Assembly (NCBI GenBank): GCA_963668435.2 | Contig: CAXXSC010000008.1 | Span: 310,001 to 374,000 of the forward strand | Source of the DNA: G963668435 sp963668435 | GTDB lineage: Bacteria > Latescibacterota > Latescibacteria > Latescibacterales > Latescibacteraceae | DNA: 64,000 nucleotides | Reading direction: 5' to 3' | Shown: piece by piece, positions 1 through 7,727 of the stretch | Layout: each line of letters starts with the position of its first letter | How positions within the stretch are numbered: position 1 is the stretch's first letter | Notes under the pieces: model-generated | The model's input: only the letters and a program-made list of their open reading frames with translations | Database searches by the model: none | Told to the model about the DNA's origin: nothing | Program-made: the position numbers and the translations under genes

Positions 1-345
1 CTCAAGATCGTGAAGGAAAAAGGCATGCGTGTCGCATCCATCGGCCCGATCACAAGAGATTTCAAAGTGCCTGAAGGCCCCACGGTATCCAAAGAAACCA
101 TGGTTCATGCCGGACGCGGATATGACACCTATGGTCTTTTTGCCGTCCCCGGTATGGACAAGAAAATCTGCCCGACCTCCGGCAGCATGGCCACAGCCAC
201 ACTTTGGGTCATGAGTGTGGAGCTTGCGCTCGAAATGATTCGCCGCACGGGCAGCACCCCGGCTATCTACTGCAATGGCGCGCTGAAATGGTCAGACGAG
301 CATAACACACAGATGCGGGCACTTTTCACGGAACGCGGCTATTGA
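1..345 (+). CDS. SIS-domain phosphosugar-binding protein (UPF0309-like), C-terminal fragment
   Basis: The reading frame is open from base 1, so the gene starts upstream of the window and only about 114 C-terminal residues are visible. The tail reads PTSGSMATATLWVMSVELAL, then a PAIYCNG segment and SDEHN. This resembles the end of UPF0309/SIS-family proteins, where a 'PTSt-iGaai' helix is followed by 'pPVy-SaN--ggDeHN'. Known members are uncharacterised sugar-phosphate binders or isomerases, probably cytoplasmic. The family call rests on this tail alone and the catalytic part is off-window. The stop TGA is followed by a structured RNA region before the sulfatase-like gene. Confidence 0.5.
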   Translation, partial: LKIVKEKGMRVASIGPITRDFKVPEGPTVSKETMVHAGRGYDTYGLFAVPGMDKKICPTSGSMATATLWVMSVELALEMIRRTGSTPAIYCNGALKWSDEHNTQMRALFTERGY

Positions 346-381
346 TATAAAACGGTTCCAGACATAGACACACTGCTATTG

Positions 382-483
382 AGCGGAGAGGCTCCTGTGC
401 AGGAGATTGAGAGGCGACTAAAGGTAAGGCGCTCGGATGCGATGCATCCGTACAAATCTCTAACAGCGCAGGATCTCTCCGCT
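382..483 (+). ncRNA. Structured leader RNA or attenuator upstream of the sulfatase gene
   Basis: A long paired element fills most of the gap before the gene at 501. Bases 382-391 pair with 474-483 and 393-400 with 466-473: 18 pairs, one bulged base at 392 and two G-U pairs. Inside, 403-408 pairs with 455-460, and 434-440 with 444-450 around a 3-base loop. The outer stem is followed at once by five T residues, so it could act as a terminator. The segment 392-405 can instead fold into its own hairpin (CTCCT, loop GTGC, AGGAG), which is incompatible with the outer and second stems. The CTCCT at 392-396 could also pair with the SD at 490-497. I do not recognise a known riboswitch class. Confidence 0.5.
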
Positions 484-500
484 TTTTAAAAGGAGGAGTC

Positions 501-1982
501 ATGAATCAGCGGGAAGTTTCGCGACGAAAGTTCATATCCTCAGTAGCGGCGGCAGGTGCGGGAACAGCCGCCGGTAAAAATGTGTCAGCTCAGAAAAGAC
601 CGGAATTCACCGGTCCCCTGACAACCGAAAAGCTCCCCGACTCTCTCTCTGTATCAAAATCAAACGGCCTCAACCTCATTTTCATCATCGCGGATACCTG
701 GCGCTGGGATCATCTCAGTTTCAACAGTAGCGGACGCATTAAGACCCCGAACCTCGAAAAACTTGCGGAAAGCGGTGTCTATTTCGAGAACTGCTATACC
801 GACGGCCTTCCCACTATCCCTGCACGTCGGGTTATCCATACCGGAAAATCAGTTCTCACCGACACGCGCGGCTGGTGGCATCCGCTTGACAAAGATGATG
901 TGACACTGGCACAGGTCCTCGGGAAAGCTGATTTCACGACAGGTTTCCTTGTCGACACATTCCATCACTTCAAAGAGAACATGAATTTTCACCGGGGCTT
1001 TTCAAGTTTCAGATGGATACGGGGCCAGGAGTCGGACGCCTATGTTGCCGGCCCGAAAAACTCAGTCAATCCGGATGATCACGTGCCGCCTCACCTTATC
1101 AATGACTATTACAGGGAGCGTATCCGCCAGTATGTCCTGAACACGAAAGACCGTAAAAGCGAGAGCGATTATTTCTGCGCTCAAACCTGCATGGAGGGCA
1201 TGCGCTGGCTGGAGGAGAACAAGGATAACGACGGTCCGTTTATGCTCTTTCTCGACATGTTCGATCCTCACGAGCCATGGGACGCACCGCCGCGATTCCA
1301 GAAAATGTACCGAAAAAAATACCCCGTTGACCGCTATATTTTCGGTTACGGTGTCAGAAACGAGGATATTCGCGAGGAAGATTATCCGGCGATCCGCGAT
1401 CTCTACGCTGCAGAGGTAACATTCAGCGATCTCTGGATAGGCAAACTGATCGACAAGGTGAAAGCCCTCGGTCTCTGGGATAACACCATCATCCTGTTCA
1501 GCACCGATCACGGCACTCACCTCGGCGAGGACGGCTGTGTCCAGAAACAGGCCTCGAACATGAAATCGTGCCTGACACGGATTCCGCTTATAATCCGGCA
1601 TCCGGACAAGAGCACGGAGGGTAAACGTGTCAGCCAGTTTGTCAGCCACATGGATTTTATGCCCTCATGCCTCGCAATGCTCGGTGTCGAGGGTCACAGC
1701 GGCATGACCGGAAGCAACATGTGGGACCTTGTCGAGGGTAATATTCAGAAACTGCGTGACTATACAGTGAGCGGTTACGGCAATTTTGCCTCAGTCCATA
1801 CCGACAAATGGCATTTTCATCGGAATTTTCGCGGCAAAAATCCAGGTCACGGCCCCGCCCTTTTCAACATCGTCAACGATCCCGGAGAAACACGGAATGT
1901 CATCGACAGCAATCCTTCGGTCGCGGCTGATTTTGTCAAAATAATCGAAACGGCAACGGGAAGAAAAATCGAGGACATATAG
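501..1982 (+). CDS. Tat-exported sulfatase-fold hydrolase with threonine at the nucleophile position
   Basis: A 493-residue member of the sulfatase/alkaline-phosphatase superfamily. The N-terminus has a twin-arginine signal (SRRKFISS, residues 7-14) followed by an alanine/glycine-rich stretch. Metal-site motifs are visible: IIADTWRWD around Asp65-Asp70 and STDHGTHLGED around Asp336-His337. The usual C/S-x-P-x-R formylglycine motif reads T105-I-P-A-R109. The residue normally converted to formylglycine is therefore threonine, which classical sulfatase maturation is not known to modify. The enzyme may be a phosphodiesterase-like or otherwise non-classical member. The start follows a strong AGGAGGAG SD. 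Substrate unknown; carbohydrate sulfate or phosphonate-type esters are possible. Confidence 0.85.
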   Translation: MNQREVSRRKFISSVAAAGAGTAAGKNVSAQKRPEFTGPLTTEKLPDSLSVSKSNGLNLIFIIADTWRWDHLSFNSSGRIKTPNLEKLAESGVYFENCYTDGLPTIPARRVIHTGKSVLTDTRGWWHPLDKDDVTLAQVLGKADFTTGFLVDTFHHFKENMNFHRGFSSFRWIRGQESDAYVAGPKNSVNPDDHVPPHLINDYYRERIRQYVLNTKDRKSESDYFCAQTCMEGMRWLEENKDNDGPFMLFLDMFDPHEPWDAPPRFQKMYRKKYPVDRYIFGYGVRNEDIREEDYPAIRDLYAAEVTFSDLWIGKLIDKVKALGLWDNTIILFSTDHGTHLGEDGCVQKQASNMKSCLTRIPLIIRHPDKSTEGKRVSQFVSHMDFMPSCLAMLGVEGHSGMTGSNMWDLVEGNIQKLRDYTVSGYGNFASVHTDKWHFHRNFRGKNPGHGPALFNIVNDPGETRNVIDSNPSVAADFVKIIETATGRKIEDI

Positions 1983-2019
1983 CTAACGACAAGGAACACT
2001 TACTAAGATATAATCCTGA

Positions 2020-2053
2020 AAAAGCCGACCGAGAATAAAGAGGCCGGCTTTTA
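2020..2053 (+). terminator. Rho-independent terminator after the sulfatase gene
   Basis: AAAAGCCG (2020-2027) pairs with CGGCTTTT (2045-2052). The T-rich end of the stem follows the sulfatase stop by about 40 bases. Confidence 0.6.
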
Positions 2054-2181
2054 TTGATCCAATCGTCTCACATCTTCAGTGATCTTATCCGCCGCCACTA
2101 CCATCCGGTTCCCCATAATCAAGCCAGATCGCGCCTAGAAGAACCTACACAAATATCCACATGACTTCCGATGAGAACGGT

Positions 2182-2364
2182 TTACATAAACTCTCTTTTA
2201 TCATAAACATATTTCAGTGCAATCGACAGAATTGCAAGCACCTCGGAAAGATCCAGCCAGCCATTGGGGCCTGATATGAAATTCTTGTCCAGATATGACA
2301 GGAAAATGGCAATTACCAAGACAAACATGCTGCTGTAAAGGGCGAGTTTCGGAAGGAACTTCAT
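2182..2364 (-). CDS. Small membrane protein (60 aa), unknown function
   Basis: Short reading frame of 60 residues with two predicted hydrophobic segments, about residues 8-25 and 38-52, separated by a polar loop containing SGPNGW. The start ATG follows AAGGATAAAGTC, an acceptable SD at good spacing, which is the main support for a real gene. It lies alone between the convergent sulfatase gene and the divergent PAS gene. I do not recognise a family. It could be spurious, but the SD together with two clean membrane segments makes a genuine small protein more likely than not. Confidence 0.4.
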   Translation of the reverse strand: MKFLPKLALYSSMFVLVIAIFLSYLDKNFISGPNGWLDLSEVLAILSIALKYVYDKREFM

Positions 2365-2799
2365 ATGACTTTATCCTTTCACTGACAGGAATGTTTTTGG
2401 GGTGAAACACACCAACGGCAATTCTAACGCTCACACTTCCTTTTAACAATATAGGCTATTCTCTCATGAAATGAAGCGAAACTGTTAAAATCATCTTTGG
2501 CGAAGCCATCAACCAAACAGAAACACGCAATTTTACATGAAGCAACCACAGCTGACATCATGTCAGCCAACATGACAAAAAGCCGTTTGATAATCAGTAT
2601 CATCAACACAGAATAATTCTTCGATTAACTTTATATGTTGACATTCAATGTGTTATCGCTGCGCTCATTATTTGGCATGAAGTTAGCTTTAAAAATTAAG
2701 TGCGTTTAAAAACCTACAGCATTACAATATAACTATTACTTTATTGCCATATTTTTCTTTACCTGAAAACTAATGTGTTTTCACAATGGGAAGATGTTA
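2365..2799. other. AT-rich intergenic region without a supported gene
   Basis: About 430 bases between divergently transcribed genes, so it should hold promoters for both. A TTGACA lies at 2638-2643 on the plus strand, but I see no convincing -10 box at normal spacing. Short reading frames here have no SD and unusual composition, so I do not call them. Confidence 0.4.
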
Positions 2800-4308
2800 A
2801 TGAAAACAATGACTGAACAGCTCGAAACCCAAATCGAGGAACTGAACAAGAATATTACCCATTTGAAAAAAAATGTTGACAGGCTGCAGATAGCCAAGAA
2901 AAAATACGATTTCATGATCAACCACATCCCGGACATCATGTATCAGCTCGATGTCGATGGAAACATAGTATTTATAAGTGACACAATAAAAATCTACGGA
3001 TATGCCCCACATGAACTCCGGGGAAGAAATATTCTCGACCTGATCCACCCTGATGACAGATATAAAGCGATACACCGCCTGAACGAGCGTCGAAGCGGAA
3101 AACGTGGCACACGAAACCTCGAGGCACGCTTCATTGACGCAAACAGCAGCGAAATGGATTTTGATGTTCGATCCAAAGAAATAGAATCATGCGCGTCCAT
3201 GCTGTTTACCTCCGAGGGGTTCTATCGGGGCAATGTTGCCGGATCGCAGAATTTTCTCGGAACATTGGGTATAGCACGTGATATCAGCGAACGTAAACGT
3301 GCGGAAAAAGCATTGAAAGACAGCGAACGCTTGCTATCCAGCATTTTTGTCAGTATACAGGATGGTATCAGTGTGCTGGACTCGGAAATGAATATCATCC
3401 TTGCAAATGACACGGTTCGCAAATGGTATGCAAATGAGGAATTCATCGAAGGCAGAAGATGTTTTGAGTGTTATCATCAAAATGACGCCCCGTGTGACGA
3501 CTGCCCGTCAGCAAAATGTATCAAAAGCGGCAAAACAGAAATGAAAGAAGTCAAGTTCAACACGAATGAAGGATTAAAATGGTGTGAAGTATACAGTTAT
3601 CCAATGAAAAATCCGGACACCTCTGAAATTGTCGGTGTAGTTGAATTCATACGGGATATCAGCGACATAAGGATAGCTAAGGCTGAACTGAAAAAAACAA
3701 AAAAGGCACTCGACATCAGCGAGCGCAAATACCGTGAAATCCTTGAAAATACGAATGATATCACAATTTCCTACGCTATTGATGGCACAATCCTTTATAT
3801 CAGTCCGCAAATTGAACGATACGGGCACAATGCCGAAGACCTGATCGGAACAAGTTTCATTGACATCCTCCATCCCGACGATCAGGAGCAGGCAGCAAAA
3901 GACCTTGCCGAGACAATTAAAAACGGCAATGAATGGCAGATGGAATACCGTATAATCGATCAAGACGGTGAAATCATATGGATTGAAGACTACAGCAAGC
4001 TGCAGCGTAATGGAAAGGGAGAAATAAGCGAACTCAACGGGGTTCTGAGAAATGTGACCAAGCGGAAAAAAGCTGAACTCCTCAGTGCACAGCTAATTGA
4101 CGAGCTGAATAATAAAATTGATGAAGTCAAACAACTCGAAGGTATCCTGCCGATTTGCGCCCACTGCAAAAAAATTCGTGATGATGCTGGCTACTGGGAA
4201 AAAGTCGAGCATTATATCCAGAATCATTCTGATGCGACATTCACTCACAGCATATGTCCTGATTGTTATGAAAAACACTATCCGCAATATTCTGACGACC
4301 AAACATAA
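2800..4308 (+). CDS. Multi-PAS sensor protein with C-terminal CxxC...CxxC motif and no output domain
   Basis: About 502 residues. An N-terminal coiled coil is followed by three PAS domains: the first has DIMYQLDVDGNIVFIS and IHPDD, the second is cysteine-rich (CFECYHQNDAPCDDCPSAKC), the third has ITISYAIDGTILYIS and HPDDQE. Linker helices end in ERKRAEKAL or KRKKAELL. There is no histidine kinase, GGDEF, EAL or methyltransferase domain. The C-terminus carries Cys453-x2-Cys456 and Cys486-x2-Cys489, a putative metal site seen after PAS domains in environmental bacteria. I chose ATG 2800 because GGGAAG precedes it at 6 bases; an ATG at 2773 lacks an SD. No membrane segments, so a cytoplasmic signalling adaptor is likely. 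Confidence 0.8.
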   Translation: MKTMTEQLETQIEELNKNITHLKKNVDRLQIAKKKYDFMINHIPDIMYQLDVDGNIVFISDTIKIYGYAPHELRGRNILDLIHPDDRYKAIHRLNERRSGKRGTRNLEARFIDANSSEMDFDVRSKEIESCASMLFTSEGFYRGNVAGSQNFLGTLGIARDISERKRAEKALKDSERLLSSIFVSIQDGISVLDSEMNIILANDTVRKWYANEEFIEGRRCFECYHQNDAPCDDCPSAKCIKSGKTEMKEVKFNTNEGLKWCEVYSYPMKNPDTSEIVGVVEFIRDISDIRIAKAELKKTKKALDISERKYREILENTNDITISYAIDGTILYISPQIERYGHNAEDLIGTSFIDILHPDDQEQAAKDLAETIKNGNEWQMEYRIIDQDGEIIWIEDYSKLQRNGKGEISELNGVLRNVTKRKKAELLSAQLIDELNNKIDEVKQLEGILPICAHCKKIRDDAGYWEKVEHYIQNHSDATFTHSICPDCYEKHYPQYSDDQT

Positions 4309-4377
4309 CAACCAGTTTCAAACACAGTGTATACCAGGCGACCTTAAAATGGCCACGTTATAAATCAACACTTTGAC

Positions 4378-5415
4378 CTACCAGACCGGCTTTCCATCGG
4401 AAACAAGACACTCCCGCCAGCTTTTTTCTATGAATTTGACAATGGTATCGGGCACAGGGACATAGTGGAGTTTTTCAGCGATCCCACCACCAGATGTAAA
4501 GCACCAGTCAAAATAATCGAGCATTCGTTTTGCCCGGACGGCATCCTTCTGTTCTCTGCGGATGAGCAGAAAAGATGCACCTGTAATCGGCCAGCTCTTT
4601 GCGCCCGGCTGATTGGTCAGAACAAGATAAAAGCCCGGACTGTGACTCCAGTCGGCGTTCGCAACCGCGGTCTGGAATGATTCCATCGTGGGAGCCACAT
4701 ATTTGCCGGAACGGTTTTTCATCATGGTCCATGTCATTCTGTTCTGCAGAGCATAGGCGAACTCGACATATCCAATAGCCCCGTTGGTTCGCTGAACGTT
4801 GCTTGCCACACCCTCGTTACCCCTTCCACCAATACCGACAGGCCATTCCACAGCTTTAGCACTACCCACTCGCTTCGACCATTTCGCCGAAACTTTTGTC
4901 AGATAATTTGTAAAAATCCACGTGGTCCCGGAACCGTTTATGCGGTGGACAACGGTGATCATCCTTGATGGTAGCTTTAAATCTGGATTGATTCTTCTGA
5001 TTGCCGGGTCATTCCAGTTCTTGATCTCACCGAGAAAAATGCGCACAATAAGCTCAGGAGTCAGGCGTAATTCTCCCGCTTTAATCCCCCGGATGTTGAC
5101 AACGGGAGTCACACCTCCCAGGACCATCGGGAACTGAAGAAGACCGGCCTCATCGAGCTCGCTGTTTTCTAGCGGAATATCCGTAGCACCAAAATCCACA
5201 GTCTTGACTTTGACCTGTGCCAATCCGCCGCCGGAACCGATAGGCTGGTAGTTTATCCTGACTCCGCTCTCCTGCTGGTATCGAACAGCCCATTCGGAAT
5301 AAAGCGGATACGGAAAGGACGCCCCTGCACCATGAATCGTCTGTGCCCTGATCTCACCTGCACAGAATAGTGTCAGGATAAACGACACAATGCGCAATAC
5401 CGCAAATCGATTCAT
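4378..5415 (-). CDS. pstS: Phosphate ABC transporter substrate-binding protein
   Basis: 345 residues with a signal peptide (hydrophobic residues 6-20, cleavage likely after IRAQ near residue 25). The mature start IHGAGASFPYPLYSEW, the phosphate loop IGSGGGLAQV, and VDFGATDIPL are hallmarks of PstS. Later NGSGTTWIFTNYL and NGAIGYVEFAYA also match. It binds periplasmic phosphate for the PstCAB importer. No pstC, pstA, pstB or phoU lies in the window, so this copy is an orphan. The start has GAAAGGG upstream. I saw no clear Pho box in the 280-base upstream region. Confidence 0.92.
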   Translation of the reverse strand: MNRFAVLRIVSFILTLFCAGEIRAQTIHGAGASFPYPLYSEWAVRYQQESGVRINYQPIGSGGGLAQVKVKTVDFGATDIPLENSELDEAGLLQFPMVLGGVTPVVNIRGIKAGELRLTPELIVRIFLGEIKNWNDPAIRRINPDLKLPSRMITVVHRINGSGTTWIFTNYLTKVSAKWSKRVGSAKAVEWPVGIGGRGNEGVASNVQRTNGAIGYVEFAYALQNRMTWTMMKNRSGKYVAPTMESFQTAVANADWSHSPGFYLVLTNQPGAKSWPITGASFLLIRREQKDAVRAKRMLDYFDWCFTSGGGIAEKLHYVPVPDTIVKFIEKSWRECLVSDGKPVW

Positions 5416-5647
5416 GAAGTATTACCCTTTCATAAAAAAAGCCGGCAGGACAGAAAAATATCCCGAACTGAATCAACGGTCTTTAAACAGAATGATTCAT
5501 TTTTTACCATTTACATGAAATCAAGAACAAAATATCCAAATTCTCAGCAATATACTCGTTCTATTCTGTAATCGATCACTTTTACATCCTCATATTATAT
5601 ATAATATTGTCTTTTTGTTTAATCCATGTTAGAATTGATTTTCTTTT

Positions 5648-5674
5648 AAAAAAAGGCGCCCGAAAGAGCGCCTT
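5648..5674 (-). terminator. Rho-independent terminator of the 33-codon gene
   Basis: Perfect 7-bp stem AAGGCGC/GCGCCTT (5653-5659 with 5668-5674), followed on the minus strand by seven T residues. It lies 25 bases past the stop of the small gene at 5699-5800, which supports that gene being transcribed. Confidence 0.75.
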
Positions 5675-5698
5675 AAGAAAAGGGAACACAAATATATG

Positions 5699-5800
5699 TT
5701 ACGCTATCGACGCCAAAAGCATATTAACCGACGTCAGGGCCAGATAATACAGCCCGAGATAGCTGATCGATACGGTAACTAAGAGCGCGGCAATTTTCAT
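5699..5800 (-). CDS. 33-residue single-span membrane peptide
   Basis: Tiny gene of 33 codons plus TAA. The protein begins MKIAALLVTVSIS, continues through YLGLYYLALTS and ends VNMLLASIA: one hydrophobic helix with a single basic residue near the N-terminus, so it is probably an inner-membrane peptide. Three signals support it: an AAGGGG SD eight bases before ATG 5800, a clean TAA stop, and a strong minus-strand terminator 25 bases downstream. It stands alone, with its own upstream region, between pstS and a small membrane-protein gene. Function unknown; size and topology fit toxin-like, regulatory or transporter-associated small proteins. No antitoxin RNA is evident. Confidence 0.55.
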   Translation of the reverse strand: MKIAALLVTVSISYLGLYYLALTSVNMLLASIA

Positions 5801-5982
5801 TTTTCTTTCCCCTTGTGAGCCCGTTTATCAGTGGCTTTTAATTAATAATACCGCAATAGATGGAAAATGTTACAGCGTTTCTAAAGCTTCTTTATTAATT
5901 GAGACGCCATGAGAAAGCTGAATAATTCAGTTTTTTGGGGAAAAGGCGAATAAAGGGGAAGTGACACAGGGGAATTGAATGC

Positions 5983-6339
5983 TCAGCCTTTGTAACTGAG
6001 TATTCCGATTACCACCATCATGATGACAAGCGCAATCAAAATCCCAACCAGAAAGAGGATGAAACGTTTGTGCTGTTTTGTATTTTTCGGATTTTTTTCA
6101 TCGAAGGTCAGCATGAGGATACGCATTATTGATAGCGCGACAAGGGTCAGTCCCACGAGAAACATGAAATGAATGAAAAATCCGAAGAAAACCATGGCTG
6201 GATATTCCGAGTCTTTGAGAAAGTTGTGGTTGCCCTTAAATAACACCTTCCGGACAGTAAATGTCAATGCAGAAATAGACGAACTTTGGTGTGAATAGAA
6301 AAACCAGGAAATCATACAAAGAATTATTTTTATTTTCAA
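5983..6339 (-). CDS. Hypothetical small membrane protein (up to 118 aa)
   Basis: A hydrophobic reading frame with two strong membrane segments in its second half (around FFIHFMFLVGLTLVALSIM and FILFLVGILIALVIMMVVIG) joined by a basic/acidic loop (DEKNPKNTKQHKR). The full-length frame begins at a TTG with no SD. The internal ATG at codon 49 is preceded by GGAATATCCAGCC and would give a 70-residue two-span protein, which may be the real product. No family recognised. It diverges from the CE15-like esterase gene. Confidence 0.4.
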   Translation of the reverse strand: MKIKIILCMISWFFYSHQSSSISALTFTVRKVLFKGNHNFLKDSEYPAMVFFGFFIHFMFLVGLTLVALSIMRILMLTFDEKNPKNTKQHKRFILFLVGILIALVIMMVVIGILSYKG

Positions 6340-6409
6340 ACTTATCTTGACTCGGACCGCAAGTCTGCGTAAATATTGGGTAACACGAACATTTCACACG
6401 GAGAACAAC

Positions 6410-7690
6410 ATGCTGTCAAGAATGAAAAAAAGCCTCATCCCGTTGATTATCGGTCTCAATGTATTTGCGCTGAACGCTTTATCGCAGGAAGCGAACTATG
6501 ATGAATCGAAGATTCCCGCCTACACACTGCCCGACCCGCTCCTTTCGGAAACCGGAATGCCCATACGCGACAGCGCCTTATGGAAGTACAAACGCCGCCC
6601 GGAAATACTGGAGCTTTTCCGCAAAGAGGTCTATGGCAGACTCCCTGAAGAAACGGTGTCAGCCTCGTATACAGTACAGTCTCTCGATGAAAACGCCCTC
6701 GGAGGAAAAGCGATCCGTAAAGAGGTCACCATAACGCTTTCGCGAAACGGCGTATCGGTTCCCCTGGAACTTCTGATATTCCTTCCGAAAAATGCCGCGA
6801 AACCTGTCCCGGCCTTTGTCGGTCTCAATTTCAGCGGCAACCATACAGTCAGCAACGATCCAGCAGTTCCCGTGACAGGATCATGGGTTCGCAACAATAC
6901 AAAATCCGGTATCGCAGATCATAAAGCCCGCGAGGAAAACCGCGGCATGAGTGTCTCACGCTGGCAAATCGAACGGGTCATCGGACGTGGCTATGCCCTG
7001 GCTACCATGTATTACGGTGACATAGATCCTGATTATGACGATGGTTTCAAGAACGGCATACACCAGCTTTTTGCTGACAAGAATATCACAGCCGAGAGCT
7101 GGGGTTCGATCGCAAGCTGGGCATGGGGGCTCTCCCGGATCATGGACTATTTTGAGACAGATACGGATATCGACCACGGCAAGGTCGCGCTGATGGGACA
7201 TTCCCGCCTCGGGAAAACATCTCTCTGGGGCGGCGCCGAGGATCAGCGTTTCGCCATTGTTATTTCCAATGATTCCGGTTGTGGCGGTGCGGCCCTTTCG
7301 CGACGTGCTATCGGTGAAACGGTTTGGAAGATAAATTCTAGTTTCCCGCATTGGTTCTGCGACAATTTCCTCCGCTACAATAATAATGAGAATGAAATCC
7401 CGGTCGACCAGCACATGCTTATCTCGCTCATGGCACCACGGCCTGTTTATGTTGCCAGTGCCGAAGAAGACAGTTGGGCAGATCCCAAAGGCGAGTTCCT
7501 TTCGGCATATTACGCGTCACCGGTCTATCACCTTTTCGCCCTCAAAGGCATCGATACCGAAAAGATGCCCGCTGTTAAAAATCCGATAATGAATCACATC
7601 GGCTACCATATCCGGCCCGGCAAGCACAATGTCACCGAGTATGACTGGGATTGTTATCTCGATTTCGCAGACATGCATTACGGCAAATAA
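6410..7690 (+). CDS. Secreted glucuronoyl esterase-like hydrolase (CE15 family)
   Basis: 426 residues with a signal peptide (MKKSLIPLIIGLNVFALNAL, then SQ). Alpha/beta hydrolase with nucleophile Ser265 in GHSRLGK, followed by ISNDSGCGGAALSRR, then PVDQHMLISLMAPRPVY, and a GKH406NVT segment that supplies the likely catalytic His. This pattern is typical of bacterial CE15 4-O-methyl-glucuronoyl methylesterases, which cut ester links between glucuronoxylan and lignin or related uronate esters. I chose ATG 6410 because GGAG precedes it at good spacing and the signal peptide begins there; a longer frame reaches back to 6347 without support. The gene is followed after 37 bases by a secreted beta-helix protein, so the two probably act together. 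Confidence 0.85.
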   Translation: MLSRMKKSLIPLIIGLNVFALNALSQEANYDESKIPAYTLPDPLLSETGMPIRDSALWKYKRRPEILELFRKEVYGRLPEETVSASYTVQSLDENALGGKAIRKEVTITLSRNGVSVPLELLIFLPKNAAKPVPAFVGLNFSGNHTVSNDPAVPVTGSWVRNNTKSGIADHKAREENRGMSVSRWQIERVIGRGYALATMYYGDIDPDYDDGFKNGIHQLFADKNITAESWGSIASWAWGLSRIMDYFETDTDIDHGKVALMGHSRLGKTSLWGGAEDQRFAIVISNDSGCGGAALSRRAIGETVWKINSSFPHWFCDNFLRYNNNENEIPVDQHMLISLMAPRPVYVASAEEDSWADPKGEFLSAYYASPVYHLFALKGIDTEKMPAVKNPIMNHIGYHIRPGKHNVTEYDWDCYLDFADMHYGK

Positions 7691-7727
7691 GAGGCAATCC
7701 AATCAGCGGTATACATGGGAGAGCACA

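Noticed and set aside
2424..2609. 61-codon minus-strand frame in the intergenic region before the PAS gene
   Set aside because: No SD, odd composition with scattered Cys and Met, and no continuing transcription signals.
5416..5647. Pho box upstream of pstS
   Set aside because: No CTGTCAT-type direct repeats at the expected spacing.
5930..5970. Short palindrome followed by T-run as a terminator
   Set aside because: CTGAATAATTCAG leaves too small a loop to form a stable hairpin.
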